Shown: positions 8,682 to 17,226, counted from the stretch's first letter. The stretch is 64,000 bases of DNA from Enterobacter kobei (GCF_018323985.1 NZ_AP024590.1:2542001-2606000), one strand, 5' to 3'. Translations and numbers: made by a program. Notes: generated from the sequence alone by a model not told the origin.

Positions 8682-8854
8682 GTTATTATACTGATTTTAG
8701 AATAGTGTGCAGCATTTATATTGGTAAAACAAATGTAAAGCTTTTCTGCATTTTGCTATGTATTTGTTTTTGAAAGCTTCATGCGCGGACATTATTGTTA
8801 CTTTTTTGTGTTCTATTCATTTTACGCGCTTAACTCTGCAAAGGATCCCCGCCC

Positions 8855-9091
8855 GTGATGTCCAGCTTCCTTCGCTCCGGCTTGCCGCTTCAGGATCTGA
8901 TTGTCGGTGCTTCCGTCTATTTTCCGCCGCTGTTTTACGCCGTCGCCCTCGGTTTCTTTCTCTGGCTGATTGCCCATCGCCTGCTGCGCGGCTGGATCTA
9001 CGCCGGTGATATCTGGCATCCGTTGCTGATGGATCTCTCCTTGTTTGTTATTTCAGTGGCGCTGGCGCAGGCCCTTTTGATCGCGTGGTAA
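8855..9091 (+). CDS. ydhI: Small membrane protein YdhI (DUF1656)
   Basis: Inner-membrane protein of 78 residues with two hydrophobic helices (LIVGASVYFPPLFYAVALGFFLWLIA and LLMDLSLFVISVALAQALLI) flanking the conserved HRLLRGWIYAGDIWHP loop of the DUF1656 family. These proteins are encoded next to HlyD-type and FUSC-type efflux subunits, here YdhJ and YdhK, and form a three-gene efflux set. Translation starts at the GTG (8855) or the ATG one codon later; AAGGA at 8840 does not clearly decide. Biochemical substrate unknown. Confidence 0.92.
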   Translation: MMSSFLRSGLPLQDLIVGASVYFPPLFYAVALGFFLWLIAHRLLRGWIYAGDIWHPLLMDLSLFVISVALAQALLIAW

Positions 9092-9098
9092 CTCCTGC

Positions 9099-9950
9099 AT
9101 GAAAACCCTTAAATATTTCTCGACGCTGCTGGTGCTGGCCCTCGCGATTGTCGCCGGGATTGGGCTTTGGAATAACTATATGCAGTCGCCGTGGACGCGG
9201 GACGGAAAAATCCGCGCTGAACAGGTGAGCGTGACGCCGCAGGTTTCCGGCAGTATCACTGCGCTCACTGTACGGGATAACCAGTTTGTTCATGCTGGCG
9301 ACGTCCTGTTCCGCATCGACGAAACGCCCTACCGCATTGCCATTTTAAATGCCGAGGCGCAGCTGGCCCGCGCGCAGACGGAACTGGCAAAAGCCAATAA
9401 CGAAGCCAGCCGCCGCCGTCATCTTCCCCATAATTATATTTCTGCTGAAGATCTGGATACCGCCAATATTAACGTCAAAGCCATGCAGGCGGACGTCGCC
9501 GCGGCGCAGGCCGAACTGGCGCAGGCGCAATGGCAGCAGCAGCAGACCACGGTGACTTCGCCGGTGGATGGCTGGGTCACGAACCTTTCCGCACGGGTGG
9601 GCAATTACGCCACCGCCGGCCAGCCGGTATTTGCCATCGTCGACAGCCACTCGTTCTACGTGGTGGGCTATTTCGAAGAAACCAAACTGCGACATATTCG
9701 TGAAGGTATGCCCGCCAGCGTGGTGCTCTACAGCAGCGATCAAAAGTTACAGGGTCACGTATCCAGTATTGGTCGCGCGATTTACGATCAGAGCGTGGAG
9801 ACCGACAGCAGTCTGGTGGCAGATGTGAAACCTAATGTGCCGTGGGTGCGTCTCGCCCAGCGGGTGCCAGTGCGCATTGAATTTGATGCGCCACCGCAGG
9901 GCCTGACGCTGGTTTCAGGCACCACCTGCACCGTGGCAATCGGGCGCTGA
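9099..9950 (+). CDS. ydhJ: HlyD-family membrane fusion protein YdhJ
   Basis: Periplasmic adaptor of an AaeA-like efflux system, 283 residues. An N-terminal membrane anchor (STLLVLALAIVAGIGLWNNYM) precedes a biotinyl-lipoyl-like half (VTPQVSGSITALTVRDNQFVHAGDVLF), an alpha-hairpin rich in Ala/Gln (AEAQLARAQTELAKANNEA) and the returning barrel (VTSPVDGWVTNLSARVGNYA). It starts seven bases after ydhI and ends two bases before ydhK, so the three are one operon. It probably couples YdhK to an outer-membrane channel; the substrate is not known. Confidence 0.93.
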   Translation: MKTLKYFSTLLVLALAIVAGIGLWNNYMQSPWTRDGKIRAEQVSVTPQVSGSITALTVRDNQFVHAGDVLFRIDETPYRIAILNAEAQLARAQTELAKANNEASRRRHLPHNYISAEDLDTANINVKAMQADVAAAQAELAQAQWQQQQTTVTSPVDGWVTNLSARVGNYATAGQPVFAIVDSHSFYVVGYFEETKLRHIREGMPASVVLYSSDQKLQGHVSSIGRAIYDQSVETDSSLVADVKPNVPWVRLAQRVPVRIEFDAPPQGLTLVSGTTCTVAIGR

Positions 9951-9952
9951 CG

Positions 9953-11962
9953 GTGCGACTACTCCAGGCGCTGCCATGGTTTAAGGCCACCCGCGGGCAG
10001 TGGCGCTACGCCCTGCGCAACGGGATTGCCATGTGTCTGGCGTTGAGCGTCGCCTATACCCTTAATCTCGACGAGCCCTACTGGGCGATGACCTCGGCGG
10101 CGGTGGTCAGCTTCCCAACGGTGGGCGGGGTGATCAGCAAAAGCCTTGGCCGTATTGCCGGTAGTCTGCTGGGCGCGATGGCGGCATTGCTGATTGCCGG
10201 TCATACCCTTAACGATCCCTGGCTGTTTTTAGTTGCGATGGCGGGCTGGATTGGCTACTGCACCTGGGCCTGCGCGCACTACAGCAATAACGTGGCTTAT
10301 GCTTTTCAGCTGGCGGGTTACACTGCGGCGATCATCGCGTTCCCGGTGATCAATATCAGCGAAACCGGGGAGCTATGGGATATCGCTCAGTCGCGGGTAT
10401 GCGAGGTGATTGTTGGTATTCTGTCGGGGGGGATGATGATGATGATCCTCCCCAGTACGTCAGACGGGACGGCGCTGCTCACCGCGCTGAAAAAGATGCA
10501 TCTGCGGCTGCTGGAACATGCCGGTTTACTCTGGCAGCCGGACACCAGCGAGGCCATTCGCGCCGCCCACGAAAATGTTATCGGGCAGATCCTGACCCTG
10601 AATCTGCTGCGCATTCAGGCATTCTGGAGCCACTACCGCTTTCGCCAGCAAAATTCCCTGCTCAACTATTTACTCCATCAACAACTGCGTATGACCAGCG
10701 TGATCTCAAGCCTGCGCCGTCTGCTGCTGAACTGGCCCGATGCCCCGGCCCTCACCCGGCCGCTACTGGAACAGCTGCTTACCGCCCTGGCGCGCCCGAA
10801 GGCGGACTGGTACCGCATTGCGCGCATTATTGCCCCGCTCGCCCCACAGAATAATGCTGACTACCGCCACCGAGCCTTCTGGCACCGGCTGCGCTATTTT
10901 TGTCAGTTACATTTAGCGGGCAGTCGCTGGATCCTGCGGCTGGAAAATGCGCGTCCTGTCACCGCTTTTGCCGTACCACGCGCGCCGGCGCTGGCCCGAC
11001 ATACCGACAATCTGGAGGCCGTCTGGAGCGGGCTGCGCACTTTTGCCACCCTGGTGGCGATTGGTGCATGGGCCATCGGCGCGCAGTGGGAGGCGGGCGC
11101 GTCGGCACTGACGCTGGCGGCTATCAGCTGTGTACTCTATTCCGTCGTGGCATCACCCTTTAATTCGCTGACGCTGCTGATGCGCACGCTGATCTTATTG
11201 TCGCTGTTCAGCTTTGCCGTGAAATTTGGCCTGATGGTGCAGGTCTCAGAACTGTGGCAATTTTTACTGTTCCTGTTTCCGCTGCTGACCACCATGCAGT
11301 TGCTGAAGCTGCAAATGGCGAAATATGCCGGACTGTGGGGGCAGCTCATCGTCTTTATGGGATCGTTTATCTCAGTGACCAATCCGCCAGTGTATGACTT
11401 TGCGGATTTTCTGAATGACGATCTGGGGAAATTACTTGGCGTGGGCATGGCGTGGCTGGCATTTGCCGTGCTGCGCCCCGGCTCGGACGCGCGCAAAAGC
11501 CATCGGCATATTCGCGCCCTGCGCCTGCGGTTTATCGATCAGCTAAGCCGTCGTCCGCACTATCGCGAAAGTGAGTTTGAATCGCTGGTATATCACCACA
11601 TCAGCCAGCTCAGTCAGAGTAAAGACGCCCAGTCCAGGCGCTGGCTGTTACGCTGGGGCGTCGTGCTGCTCAACTGTACGCATGTGGTGTGGCAACTGCG
11701 CGAGTGGGATACGCGATCCGACCCGCTGTCGCGGGTGCGGGATCGCTGTCTGGCGTTACTGCGTGGGGTGATGAGTGACAAAGGGGTGCGGCATGGTTTG
11801 CTGGAGAAGACACTGACGGAACTGCACCATATCTGTGAGACGCTGGCGCAACATCCTCAGCCTGCTGCACGGGAACTGGCGGCGCTGGTCTGGCGGCTCT
11901 ATTGCGCTCTTTTGCAGCTCGAACAGGCCCCGGCAGCAGGAACGGTTCCCGCGATTACCTGA
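9953..11962 (+). CDS. ydhK: FUSC-family efflux subunit YdhK
   Basis: Inner-membrane component of the YdhIJK set, 669 residues, related to aromatic-acid exporter AaeB. It has two clusters of transmembrane helices (about residues 15-170 and 355-500), each containing a FUSC-type segment (EPYWAMTSAAVVSFPTVGGVISKS; WEAGASALTLAAISCVLYS), separated by a cytoplasmic helical domain and followed by a C-terminal cytoplasmic region. The start is GTG (9953), two bases after the ydhJ stop. Its last eight bases overlap the convergent sodC 3' end. Confidence 0.93.
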   Translation: MRLLQALPWFKATRGQWRYALRNGIAMCLALSVAYTLNLDEPYWAMTSAAVVSFPTVGGVISKSLGRIAGSLLGAMAALLIAGHTLNDPWLFLVAMAGWIGYCTWACAHYSNNVAYAFQLAGYTAAIIAFPVINISETGELWDIAQSRVCEVIVGILSGGMMMMILPSTSDGTALLTALKKMHLRLLEHAGLLWQPDTSEAIRAAHENVIGQILTLNLLRIQAFWSHYRFRQQNSLLNYLLHQQLRMTSVISSLRRLLLNWPDAPALTRPLLEQLLTALARPKADWYRIARIIAPLAPQNNADYRHRAFWHRLRYFCQLHLAGSRWILRLENARPVTAFAVPRAPALARHTDNLEAVWSGLRTFATLVAIGAWAIGAQWEAGASALTLAAISCVLYSVVASPFNSLTLLMRTLILLSLFSFAVKFGLMVQVSELWQFLLFLFPLLTTMQLLKLQMAKYAGLWGQLIVFMGSFISVTNPPVYDFADFLNDDLGKLLGVGMAWLAFAVLRPGSDARKSHRHIRALRLRFIDQLSRRPHYRESEFESLVYHHISQLSQSKDAQSRRWLLRWGVVLLNCTHVVWQLREWDTRSDPLSRVRDRCLALLRGVMSDKGVRHGLLEKTLTELHHICETLAQHPQPAARELAALVWRLYCALLQLEQAPAAGTVPAIT

Positions 11963-12476
11963 TCACACCGCAGGCATAACGCGCCCCGCCACCGCCGAGC
12001 GGTTTCGGGTTATCGGACATGTTATCGCCGCCGACATGGATCATCAGCGCTTTATCCTTCACTTCATCGAGTTTTTTCAGACGTGGTGCGATCACAGCAT
12101 CCGTGGCCTTGCCGTCATTGTTGACCACCAGCACTGGCAGATCGCCGGTATGCCCTGCGCCTTCCGGGCCTTCATGTTTACCGGTATTGTGCGGGTCGAG
12201 GTGCCCGCCTGCGGCCTCTGCCGGCATTGCTTTACCGTCTTTTATCGCCGGTTCGCAGGAGCCTTTGGCGTGCACATGGAAACCATGTTCACCGGGCGGC
12301 AGTGCTTTAAGATCGGGGGCAAATTCCAGCCCTTTATCGGTTTCAGTGATCTTAACCGTACCGATAGACTGACCGATGCCCCCGGAGGTGACGAGGTTCA
12401 TCTTAACTTCTTCGCTGGCAGCCTGCGCACCGGCGCAAACGGACAGAGCGAGCATCGCGAGACAGAAACGCTTCAT
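11955..12476 (-). CDS. sodC: Periplasmic Cu/Zn superoxide dismutase
   Basis: Secreted SOD detoxifying periplasmic superoxide; 173 residues as in E. coli. The signal peptide MKRFCLAMLALSVCAGAQA is followed by the mature start ASEE. Metal-binding motifs are present: GFHVHAKGSC (copper histidines), GGHLDPHNTGKHEGPEGAGHTGDLP (zinc and bridging ligands) and ALMIHVGGDNMSDNPKPLGGGGARYACGVI (last copper histidine and disulfide cysteine). It is the only superoxide dismutase gene in the window because sodB is absent from its usual place. Confidence 0.96.
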   Translation of the reverse strand: MKRFCLAMLALSVCAGAQAASEEVKMNLVTSGGIGQSIGTVKITETDKGLEFAPDLKALPPGEHGFHVHAKGSCEPAIKDGKAMPAEAAGGHLDPHNTGKHEGPEGAGHTGDLPVLVVNNDGKATDAVIAPRLKKLDEVKDKALMIHVGGDNMSDNPKPLGGGGARYACGVIR

Positions 12477-12556
12477 ATAACCTCCCGTAATCAGATTTAC
12501 CCCTGAAGTGTAAACCAGGGGCAGGGATCTTACTGGAAAGTCAGGTTATTCCGTGA

Positions 12557-13453
12557 TCAGGGTACGTCGTAACCCAGCGCCGCTTTGCGAACGCGGAACC
12601 ACTGCTGGCGGCTGAGCTGAATGTTTTCCGCCTCAATGGCCGCCCGTACCCGCTCAATTTTGCCGGAGCCGATAATCGGCAGTGGTTGTGACGGCAGACG
12701 CAGGATCCACGCATACACCACCTGTTCGATGCTCCCGGCGTTCACTTCCCCGGCAATCTGCGCCAGTTCATCGCGCAGCGACTGGAACGCATCGTCGTTA
12801 AACAAGCGACCGCCGCCGAGGCAGGACCACGCCATCGGACGCACGCGCAGTTGCTGGAGCTGGTCGAGGGTGCCATCGAGGATCAACGGCTGATGCACCG
12901 GGGAGATCTCTACCTGGTTGGTGGCGAGGGTAAACGGCAGGCGGGACTGCAACAGCGCGAACTGCGCCGGGGTGAAGTTCGACACGCCGAAATGGCGCAC
13001 TTTGCCGCTCTGATGCAACTGCATAAAGGCCTCTGCCACTTCATCGGCATCCATCAGCGGATCCGGGCGGTGGATAAGCAGTAAATCGAGATGATCGATA
13101 GCCAGATGGCTCAGCGACTGTTCGGCGCTGGCGATGATATGGCTTTTATCGGTAATGTAATGGCCGAGCGCGTTTTCCGCACGGGCGGTGGTGGCGATAC
13201 CGCATTTAGAAACCACTTCCATGCGCGCGCGCAGATGGGGGGCCAGCTTCAGGGCTTCACCGAACGCCGCTTCACACTGATAGCCACCATAGATATCGGC
13301 ATGATCGACCGTGGTGACGCCCAGGTCCAGGTGCTCTTCAATAAAACTGACCAGCTGGCGCGGGGACATATTCCAGTCCATCAAACGCCAGTAGCCCATC
13401 ACGAAACGCGAAAATTCCGGGCCTTGCGGCGCAAGGGTAATACGCTGAACCAT
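12557..13453 (-). CDS. ydhF: Aldo/keto reductase family oxidoreductase YdhF
   Basis: NADPH-dependent aldo-keto reductase of unknown physiological substrate, 298 residues, same length as E. coli YdhF. The AKR (beta/alpha)8 barrel motifs are visible: the catalytic Asp and Tyr in VDHADIYGGY, Lys in VVSKCG, His in LLLIHRPDPL, and the cofactor-binding C-terminus PLPIIGSGKIERVRAA. The start at 13453 gives the conserved MVQRITLAPQGPEFSRFVMG; upstream in-frame codons to 13540 are not conserved. ydhL lies directly upstream on the same strand. Confidence 0.94.
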   Translation of the reverse strand: MVQRITLAPQGPEFSRFVMGYWRLMDWNMSPRQLVSFIEEHLDLGVTTVDHADIYGGYQCEAAFGEALKLAPHLRARMEVVSKCGIATTARAENALGHYITDKSHIIASAEQSLSHLAIDHLDLLLIHRPDPLMDADEVAEAFMQLHQSGKVRHFGVSNFTPAQFALLQSRLPFTLATNQVEISPVHQPLILDGTLDQLQQLRVRPMAWSCLGGGRLFNDDAFQSLRDELAQIAGEVNAGSIEQVVYAWILRLPSQPLPIIGSGKIERVRAAIEAENIQLSRQQWFRVRKAALGYDVP

Positions 13454-13502
13454 AACCGCTTCCTCTTTAATTAATCTGCACTGAGTATACGCATTTGCAG
13501 GA

Positions 13503-13742
13503 TTAAAAAAGTGAAGGTTGTTGCGGTTCCTCCGGCGCATCCGGTTTGTTTGCGCGTAATTTACGCAACAGGCGTTGACGGCACAGACGCAACACCGTCT
13601 GTTTTTGCGTATCGCTCATACTTTGCCAGTTAAAACGCTCGTCTCGTGTGCGCATACATCCCCGGCAAAATCCGCGCTCGTCTGACTGACAAATGCCCCG
13701 ACACGGACTCTGGATCGGGAAAAACTCTAATTGCTCTGCCAC
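13503..13742 (-). CDS. ydhL: DUF1289 protein YdhL
   Basis: Small cytoplasmic protein of 79 residues in the DUF1289 family. It has four cysteines in the pattern CRGIC-X6-GFCRGC, which looks like a metal or Fe-S binding knuckle, followed by the conserved TRDERFNWQSMSD and a basic helix (VLRLCRQRLLRKLRANK). Function unknown. It lies upstream of ydhF and divergent from nemR; the 98-base gap to nemR carries the NemR operator, so NemR could influence both directions. Confidence 0.92.
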   Translation of the reverse strand: MAEQLEFFPIQSPCRGICQSDERGFCRGCMRTRDERFNWQSMSDTQKQTVLRLCRQRLLRKLRANKPDAPEEPQQPSLF

Positions 13743-13811
13743 GCTCCGTCTCCGGTTAAGGGTTTATTACATTGAAGACGTCAGCGGGTCATTTCGCAAA
13801 TCGACTTGCAT

Positions 13812-13827
13812 TAGACCGAACGGTCTA
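13812..13827. promoter_or_regulatory. NemR operator
   Basis: TAGACCG-AA-CGGTCTA is a perfect inverted repeat of the known NemR box type, 13 bases ahead of the nemR start. It is expected to mediate autorepression of nemR-nemA, released by electrophiles such as methylglyoxal, quinones and hypochlorous acid. Confidence 0.88.
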
Positions 13828-13840
13828 TTACAGTGTTTCC

Positions 13841-14440
13841 ATGAACAGACACACCGAACATGATACCCGCGAACATCTGCTGGCCACCGGCGAGCAGTTA
13901 TGTATGCACCGTGGCTTCACTGGCATGGGGTTAAGCGAACTGCTGAAAACAGCAGAAGTGCCAAAGGGTTCGTTTTACCACTATTTCCGCTCAAAAGAAG
14001 CCTTTGGTGTCGCACTGCTGGAACGGCACTATGCCAATTACCATGCCCGTCTGGCGCAGCATTTCGCCAGCGCGAACGGTAATTATCGCGATCGCCTGCT
14101 GGCGTATTATGAATATACGCTGGAGCAATTTCGCCAGCAGGGCATTATCAGCGGCTGTCTGACGGTGAAGCTGTCAGCAGAAGTGTGCGATCTGTCAGAA
14201 GATATGCGTACCGCCATGAACCACGGTGCCAGTCAGGTGATCGCCCTGCTCGCTAACGCGCTGGAAAAAGGCCGCGAAGAGCGCAGTCTTGAGTTTCCGG
14301 GCGATGCCCTGACCCAGGCTCAGGTGCTTTACTCCCTGTGGCTGGGCGCTAATTTGCAGGCCAAGATGTCACGCAGCGCCGTGCCGCTTGAAAGCGCACT
14401 GGCCCATGCACGATTTGTTATCGCAGCGCCTGCTCAATAA
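13841..14440 (+). CDS. nemR: TetR-family redox/electrophile-sensing repressor NemR
   Basis: Repressor of nemA and gloA, 199 residues, as in E. coli. The N-terminal TetR HTH reads GMGLSELLKTAEVPKGSFYHYFRSKEAFG. Cysteines usable for electrophile sensing occur at EQLCMHRG and in the mid-protein SGCLTVKLSAEVCDLSED segment that carries the redox-active cysteine in E. coli NemR. The start at 13841 follows the operator; the in-frame ATG at 13772 would put the operator inside the coding sequence and is rejected. nemA starts 53 bases downstream. Confidence 0.95.
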   Translation: MNRHTEHDTREHLLATGEQLCMHRGFTGMGLSELLKTAEVPKGSFYHYFRSKEAFGVALLERHYANYHARLAQHFASANGNYRDRLLAYYEYTLEQFRQQGIISGCLTVKLSAEVCDLSEDMRTAMNHGASQVIALLANALEKGREERSLEFPGDALTQAQVLYSLWLGANLQAKMSRSAVPLESALAHARFVIAAPAQ

Positions 14441-14465
14441 CGGGCGTTTTTATTTAAACTTTTAC

Positions 14466-14480
14466 TAGTCGACCGGTCTA
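14466..14480 (+). promoter_or_regulatory. Second NemR-like site upstream of nemA
   Basis: TAGTCGACCGGTCTA keeps an intact right half (CGGTCTA) and a degraded left half, 13 bases ahead of the nemA start. It may give independent control of nemA; inference. Confidence 0.45.
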
Positions 14481-14493
14481 TTCAGGAGCAGTT

Positions 14494-15588
14494 ATGTCTA
14501 AGACGTTATTTACCCCGCTGAAAGTGGGTGCCATTACCGTACCGAACCGCGTATTCATGGCTCCGTTGACGCGTCTGCGCAGCATTGAGCCGGGTGATAT
14601 TCCGACCCCGCTGATGGGCGAGTACTACCGCCAGCGCGCCAGCGCCGGTCTTATCATCAGCGAAGCGACGCAGATCTCCGCACAGGCGAAAGGCTATGCA
14701 GGCGCTCCGGGGCTGCACAGTCCGGAACAGATTGCCGCATGGAAAAAAATCACCGATGGCGTGCATGCTGAAAATGGCCGTATGGCGGTACAGCTGTGGC
14801 ACACTGGTCGTATCTCCCATACCTCGCTGCAACCGGGCGGTCAGGCTCCGGTCGCGCCATCGGCGCTTGCAGCAGGCACCCGTACGTCCCTGCGCGATGC
14901 GAATGGTAATGCCATCCGCGAAGAAACCTCCGTGCCGCGCGCGCTGGAAACCAGCGAAATCCCGGGTATCGTTGACGATTTCCGTCAGGCCGTCGCTAAT
15001 GCCCGTGAAGCGGGTTTTGACCTGGTCGAACTGCACGCGGCGCACGGCTATCTGCTGCACCAGTTCCTCTCCCCTTCCGCTAACCAGCGTACCGATCAGT
15101 ACGGCGGCAGCGTGGAAAACCGCGCCCGTCTGGTGCTGGAAGTCGTGGATGCGGTGTGTAACGAATGGGGTGCCGATCGTATTGGTATTCGCGTCTCGCC
15201 AATCGGTACCTTCCAGAACACCGATAACGGCCCGAACGAAGAAGCCGATGCGCTGTATCTGATCGAAGAACTGGCCCGTCGCGGCATCGCCTATCTGCAC
15301 ATGTCTGAGCCAGATTGGGCGGGTGGCGCACCGTACACCGAAGCTTTCCGTGAAAAAGTGCGCGCACGTTTCCATGGCCCGATTGTTGGTGCCGGGGCGT
15401 ACACGCCAGAGAAAGCAGAAGATCTGCTGAGCAAGGGGCTGATCGATGCCGTGGCCTTTGGTCGTGACTACATCGCCAACCCGGATCTGGTTGAGCGCCT
15501 GGAGCGCAAAGCCGAACTGAACCCGCAGCGTCCGGAAAGCTTCTACGGCGGCGGCGCAGAAGGTTACACCGATTACCCAACGCTTTGA
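14494..15588 (+). CDS. nemA: N-ethylmaleimide reductase (Old Yellow Enzyme family)
   Basis: FMN-dependent ene-reductase that reduces electrophilic alkenes and nitro compounds using NADPH. The 364 residues form a TIM barrel with the OYE landmarks NRVFMAPLTRLRS at the N-terminus, QLWHTGRISH, ELHAAHGYLLHQFLSPSANQRTDQYGGS (substrate-binding histidines and catalytic tyrosine region), and the FMN phosphate-binding VGAGAYTPEKAEDLL and VAFGRDYIANPDL. It lies between nemR and gloA in the nemRA-gloA operon. A perfect hairpin follows the gene. Confidence 0.96.
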   Translation: MSKTLFTPLKVGAITVPNRVFMAPLTRLRSIEPGDIPTPLMGEYYRQRASAGLIISEATQISAQAKGYAGAPGLHSPEQIAAWKKITDGVHAENGRMAVQLWHTGRISHTSLQPGGQAPVAPSALAAGTRTSLRDANGNAIREETSVPRALETSEIPGIVDDFRQAVANAREAGFDLVELHAAHGYLLHQFLSPSANQRTDQYGGSVENRARLVLEVVDAVCNEWGADRIGIRVSPIGTFQNTDNGPNEEADALYLIEELARRGIAYLHMSEPDWAGGAPYTEAFREKVRARFHGPIVGAGAYTPEKAEDLLSKGLIDAVAFGRDYIANPDLVERLERKAELNPQRPESFYGGGAEGYTDYPTL

Positions 15589-15599
15589 TCCGTTGATTG

Positions 15600-15623
15600 A
15601 TAGCGGCGGCAATCCGCCGCTAT
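15600..15623 (+). promoter_or_regulatory. Intercistronic hairpin nemA-gloA
   Basis: ATAGCGGCGG-CAAT-CCGCCGCTAT is a perfect 10-bp stem with a 4-nt loop. No T run follows, so it is more likely an RNA stabiliser, processing site or attenuator than a full terminator. Confidence 0.6.
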
Positions 15624-15675
15624 ACTGAGTTAAGGTTTATGACCGGAACGCAAAACAACTGATTAAGAGGATAAT

Positions 15676-16083
15676 ATGCGCTTACTTCACACCATGCTGC
15701 GTGTTGGCGATCTGCAACGCTCCATCGATTTTTACACCAACGTGCTGGGCATGACGCTGCTGCGCACCAGTGAAAACACCGAATACAAATACTCTCTGGC
15801 TTTCGTGGGCTATGGTCCGGAAAGTGAAGAAGCGGTCATCGAGCTGACTTACAACTGGGGTGTCGACAGCTATGAGCTGGGCACCGCCTACGGTCATATC
15901 GCGCTGGAAGTGGATAATGCCGCTGAAGCCTGCGAACGTATCCGTCAGAACGGCGGCAATGTCACCCGTGAAGCGGGTCCGGTAAAAGGCGGCACCACGG
16001 TTATCGCTTTCGTTGAAGATCCGGACGGTTATAAAATCGAACTGATCGAAGCCAAAGATGCCGGTCGCGGTCTGGGCAACTGA
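15676..16083 (+). CDS. gloA: Glyoxalase I (lactoylglutathione lyase)
   Basis: Nickel-dependent enzyme that isomerises the methylglyoxal-glutathione hemithioacetal to S-lactoylglutathione. It has 135 residues, as in E. coli, with metal ligands at His5 (MRLLHTML), Glu56 (VIELTYN), His74 (YGHIALEVD) and Glu122 (DGYKIELIEAK). It is co-transcribed with nemRA in E. coli. The 87-base gap from nemA contains a strong hairpin, and AAGAGG precedes the start. Confidence 0.96.
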   Translation: MRLLHTMLRVGDLQRSIDFYTNVLGMTLLRTSENTEYKYSLAFVGYGPESEEAVIELTYNWGVDSYELGTAYGHIALEVDNAAEACERIRQNGGNVTREAGPVKGGTTVIAFVEDPDGYKIELIEAKDAGRGLGN

Positions 16084-16090
16084 TCTCCCC

Positions 16091-16116
16091 ACGGGCGCGC
16101 TGCGCCCGTTCTTTTT
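16091..16116 (+). terminator. Terminator after gloA
   Basis: ACGGGCGC-GCT-GCGCCCGT followed by T-rich sequence (TCTTTTT). Confidence 0.85.
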
Positions 16117-16184
16117 GCGCGGTATAATCCTTTCGTAAAATTTGCCATAATGCGCGCTGCATTTTTCCGTCTTAAGAGATCCTG

Positions 16185-16841
16185 ATGTCCGATAACGCTC
16201 AACTCACCGGTCTGTGTGGCCGTTTTCGTGGTTTTTATCCTGTTGTAATTGATGTGGAAACCGCCGGGTTTAACGCTAAAACCGATGCGCTGCTGGAAGT
16301 TGCCGCCATTACGTTAAAAATGGACGACCAGGGCTGGCTGATGCCGGACAACACACTGCATTTCCACGTTGAGCCATTCGAAGGGGCGAATCTGCAACCT
16401 GAAGCGCTGGCTTTCAACGGTATCGATCCTGACAACCCTCTGCGCGGGGCGATCAGTGAGCACGATGCGCTGCATGCGATTTTTAAAATGGTGCGCAAAG
16501 GCATCAAAGACAGCGGCTGTAGCCGTGCGATCATGGTGGCCCACAATGCGACCTTCGATCACAGCTTTATGATGGCCGCCGCGGCGCGCGCCTCGCTCAA
16601 ACGCAACCCTTTCCATCCGTTTGTGACCTTTGATACCGCGTCGTTAAGCGGTCTGGCGCTGGGACAGACGGTATTATCCAAAGCCTGTGCCGCAGCCGGT
16701 CTGGATTTCGACAGCACCCAGGCCCACTCAGCCCTCTACGACACTGAGCAAACCGCCCTGCTGTTTTGTGAGATCGTAAACCGCTGGAAACGACTGGGCG
16801 GCTGGCCGATGGCAATGCCTGCCGACGATAATCAGGCATAA
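16185..16841 (+). CDS. rnt: Ribonuclease T
   Basis: DEDD-family 3'-5' exoribonuclease that matures the 3' ends of tRNA, 5S and 23S rRNA and trims DNA ends. The 218 residues keep all five catalytic positions known from E. coli: Asp23 and Glu25 in VIDVETAGF, Asp150 in FDTASLSG, and His181/Asp186 in AHSALYDTEQTA. In E. coli lhr follows immediately; here only a terminator separates rnt from convergent grxD. Confidence 0.96.
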   Translation: MSDNAQLTGLCGRFRGFYPVVIDVETAGFNAKTDALLEVAAITLKMDDQGWLMPDNTLHFHVEPFEGANLQPEALAFNGIDPDNPLRGAISEHDALHAIFKMVRKGIKDSGCSRAIMVAHNATFDHSFMMAAAARASLKRNPFHPFVTFDTASLSGLALGQTVLSKACAAAGLDFDSTQAHSALYDTEQTALLFCEIVNRWKRLGGWPMAMPADDNQA

Positions 16842-16867
16842 AAAAAAGCACCCGAGGGTGCTTTTTT
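16842..16867. terminator. Bidirectional terminator rnt/grxD
   Basis: AAGCACCC-GA-GGGTGCTT with an A8 run on the left and T6 on the right fills the whole 37-base gap. Confidence 0.92.
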
Positions 16868-16878
16868 ATTGCCTGCGC

Positions 16879-17226
16879 TTATTCAGCGTCCGGCTCTTCG
16901 GTTTTGTACTTCGCCGCGGTTTCTTTGATCAGCGGTTGCAGTTCACCGCGCTGGTACATCTCAATGATGATGTCGCAGCCGCCTACCAGCTCGCCATCCA
17001 CCCACAGTTGCGGGAAGGTCGGCCAGTTTGCGTATTTCGGCAGTTCGGCGCGGATGTCCGGGTTCTGCAGAATATCGACATAGGCAAAGCGTTCGCCACA
17101 GGCAGAAAGCGCCTGGACTGCCTGGGCAGAGAAGCCACAGCTAGGCAGCTTAGGGGAACCTTTCATGTACAGCAGGATCGGGTTTTCAGCGATTTGACGC
17201 TGGATTTTTTCGATGGTTTCGCTCAT
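16879..17226 (-). CDS. grxD: Monothiol glutaredoxin 4
   Basis: CGFS-type glutaredoxin that binds and transfers [2Fe-2S] clusters, working with BolA and the Suf/Isc systems. It has 115 residues with the CGFS active site at 30-33 (KLPSCGFSA), the glutathione-binding WPTFPQLWVDGELVGGCDII loop, and an acidic C-terminal tail. Near-identical to E. coli GrxD. Its own promoter must lie in the 329-base gap towards mepH. Confidence 0.96.
   Translation of the reverse strand: MSETIEKIQRQIAENPILLYMKGSPKLPSCGFSAQAVQALSACGERFAYVDILQNPDIRAELPKYANWPTFPQLWVDGELVGGCDIIIEMYQRGELQPLIKETAAKYKTEEPDAE

Noticed and set aside
11835..12506. A 223-codon frame on the plus strand over sodC
   Set aside because: It is the complement of sodC, whose signal peptide and metal ligands are intact.
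14506..15612. A 368-codon open frame antisense to nemA
   Set aside because: Complement of a well-conserved enzyme gene, with no plausible ribosome-binding site or conserved domain.
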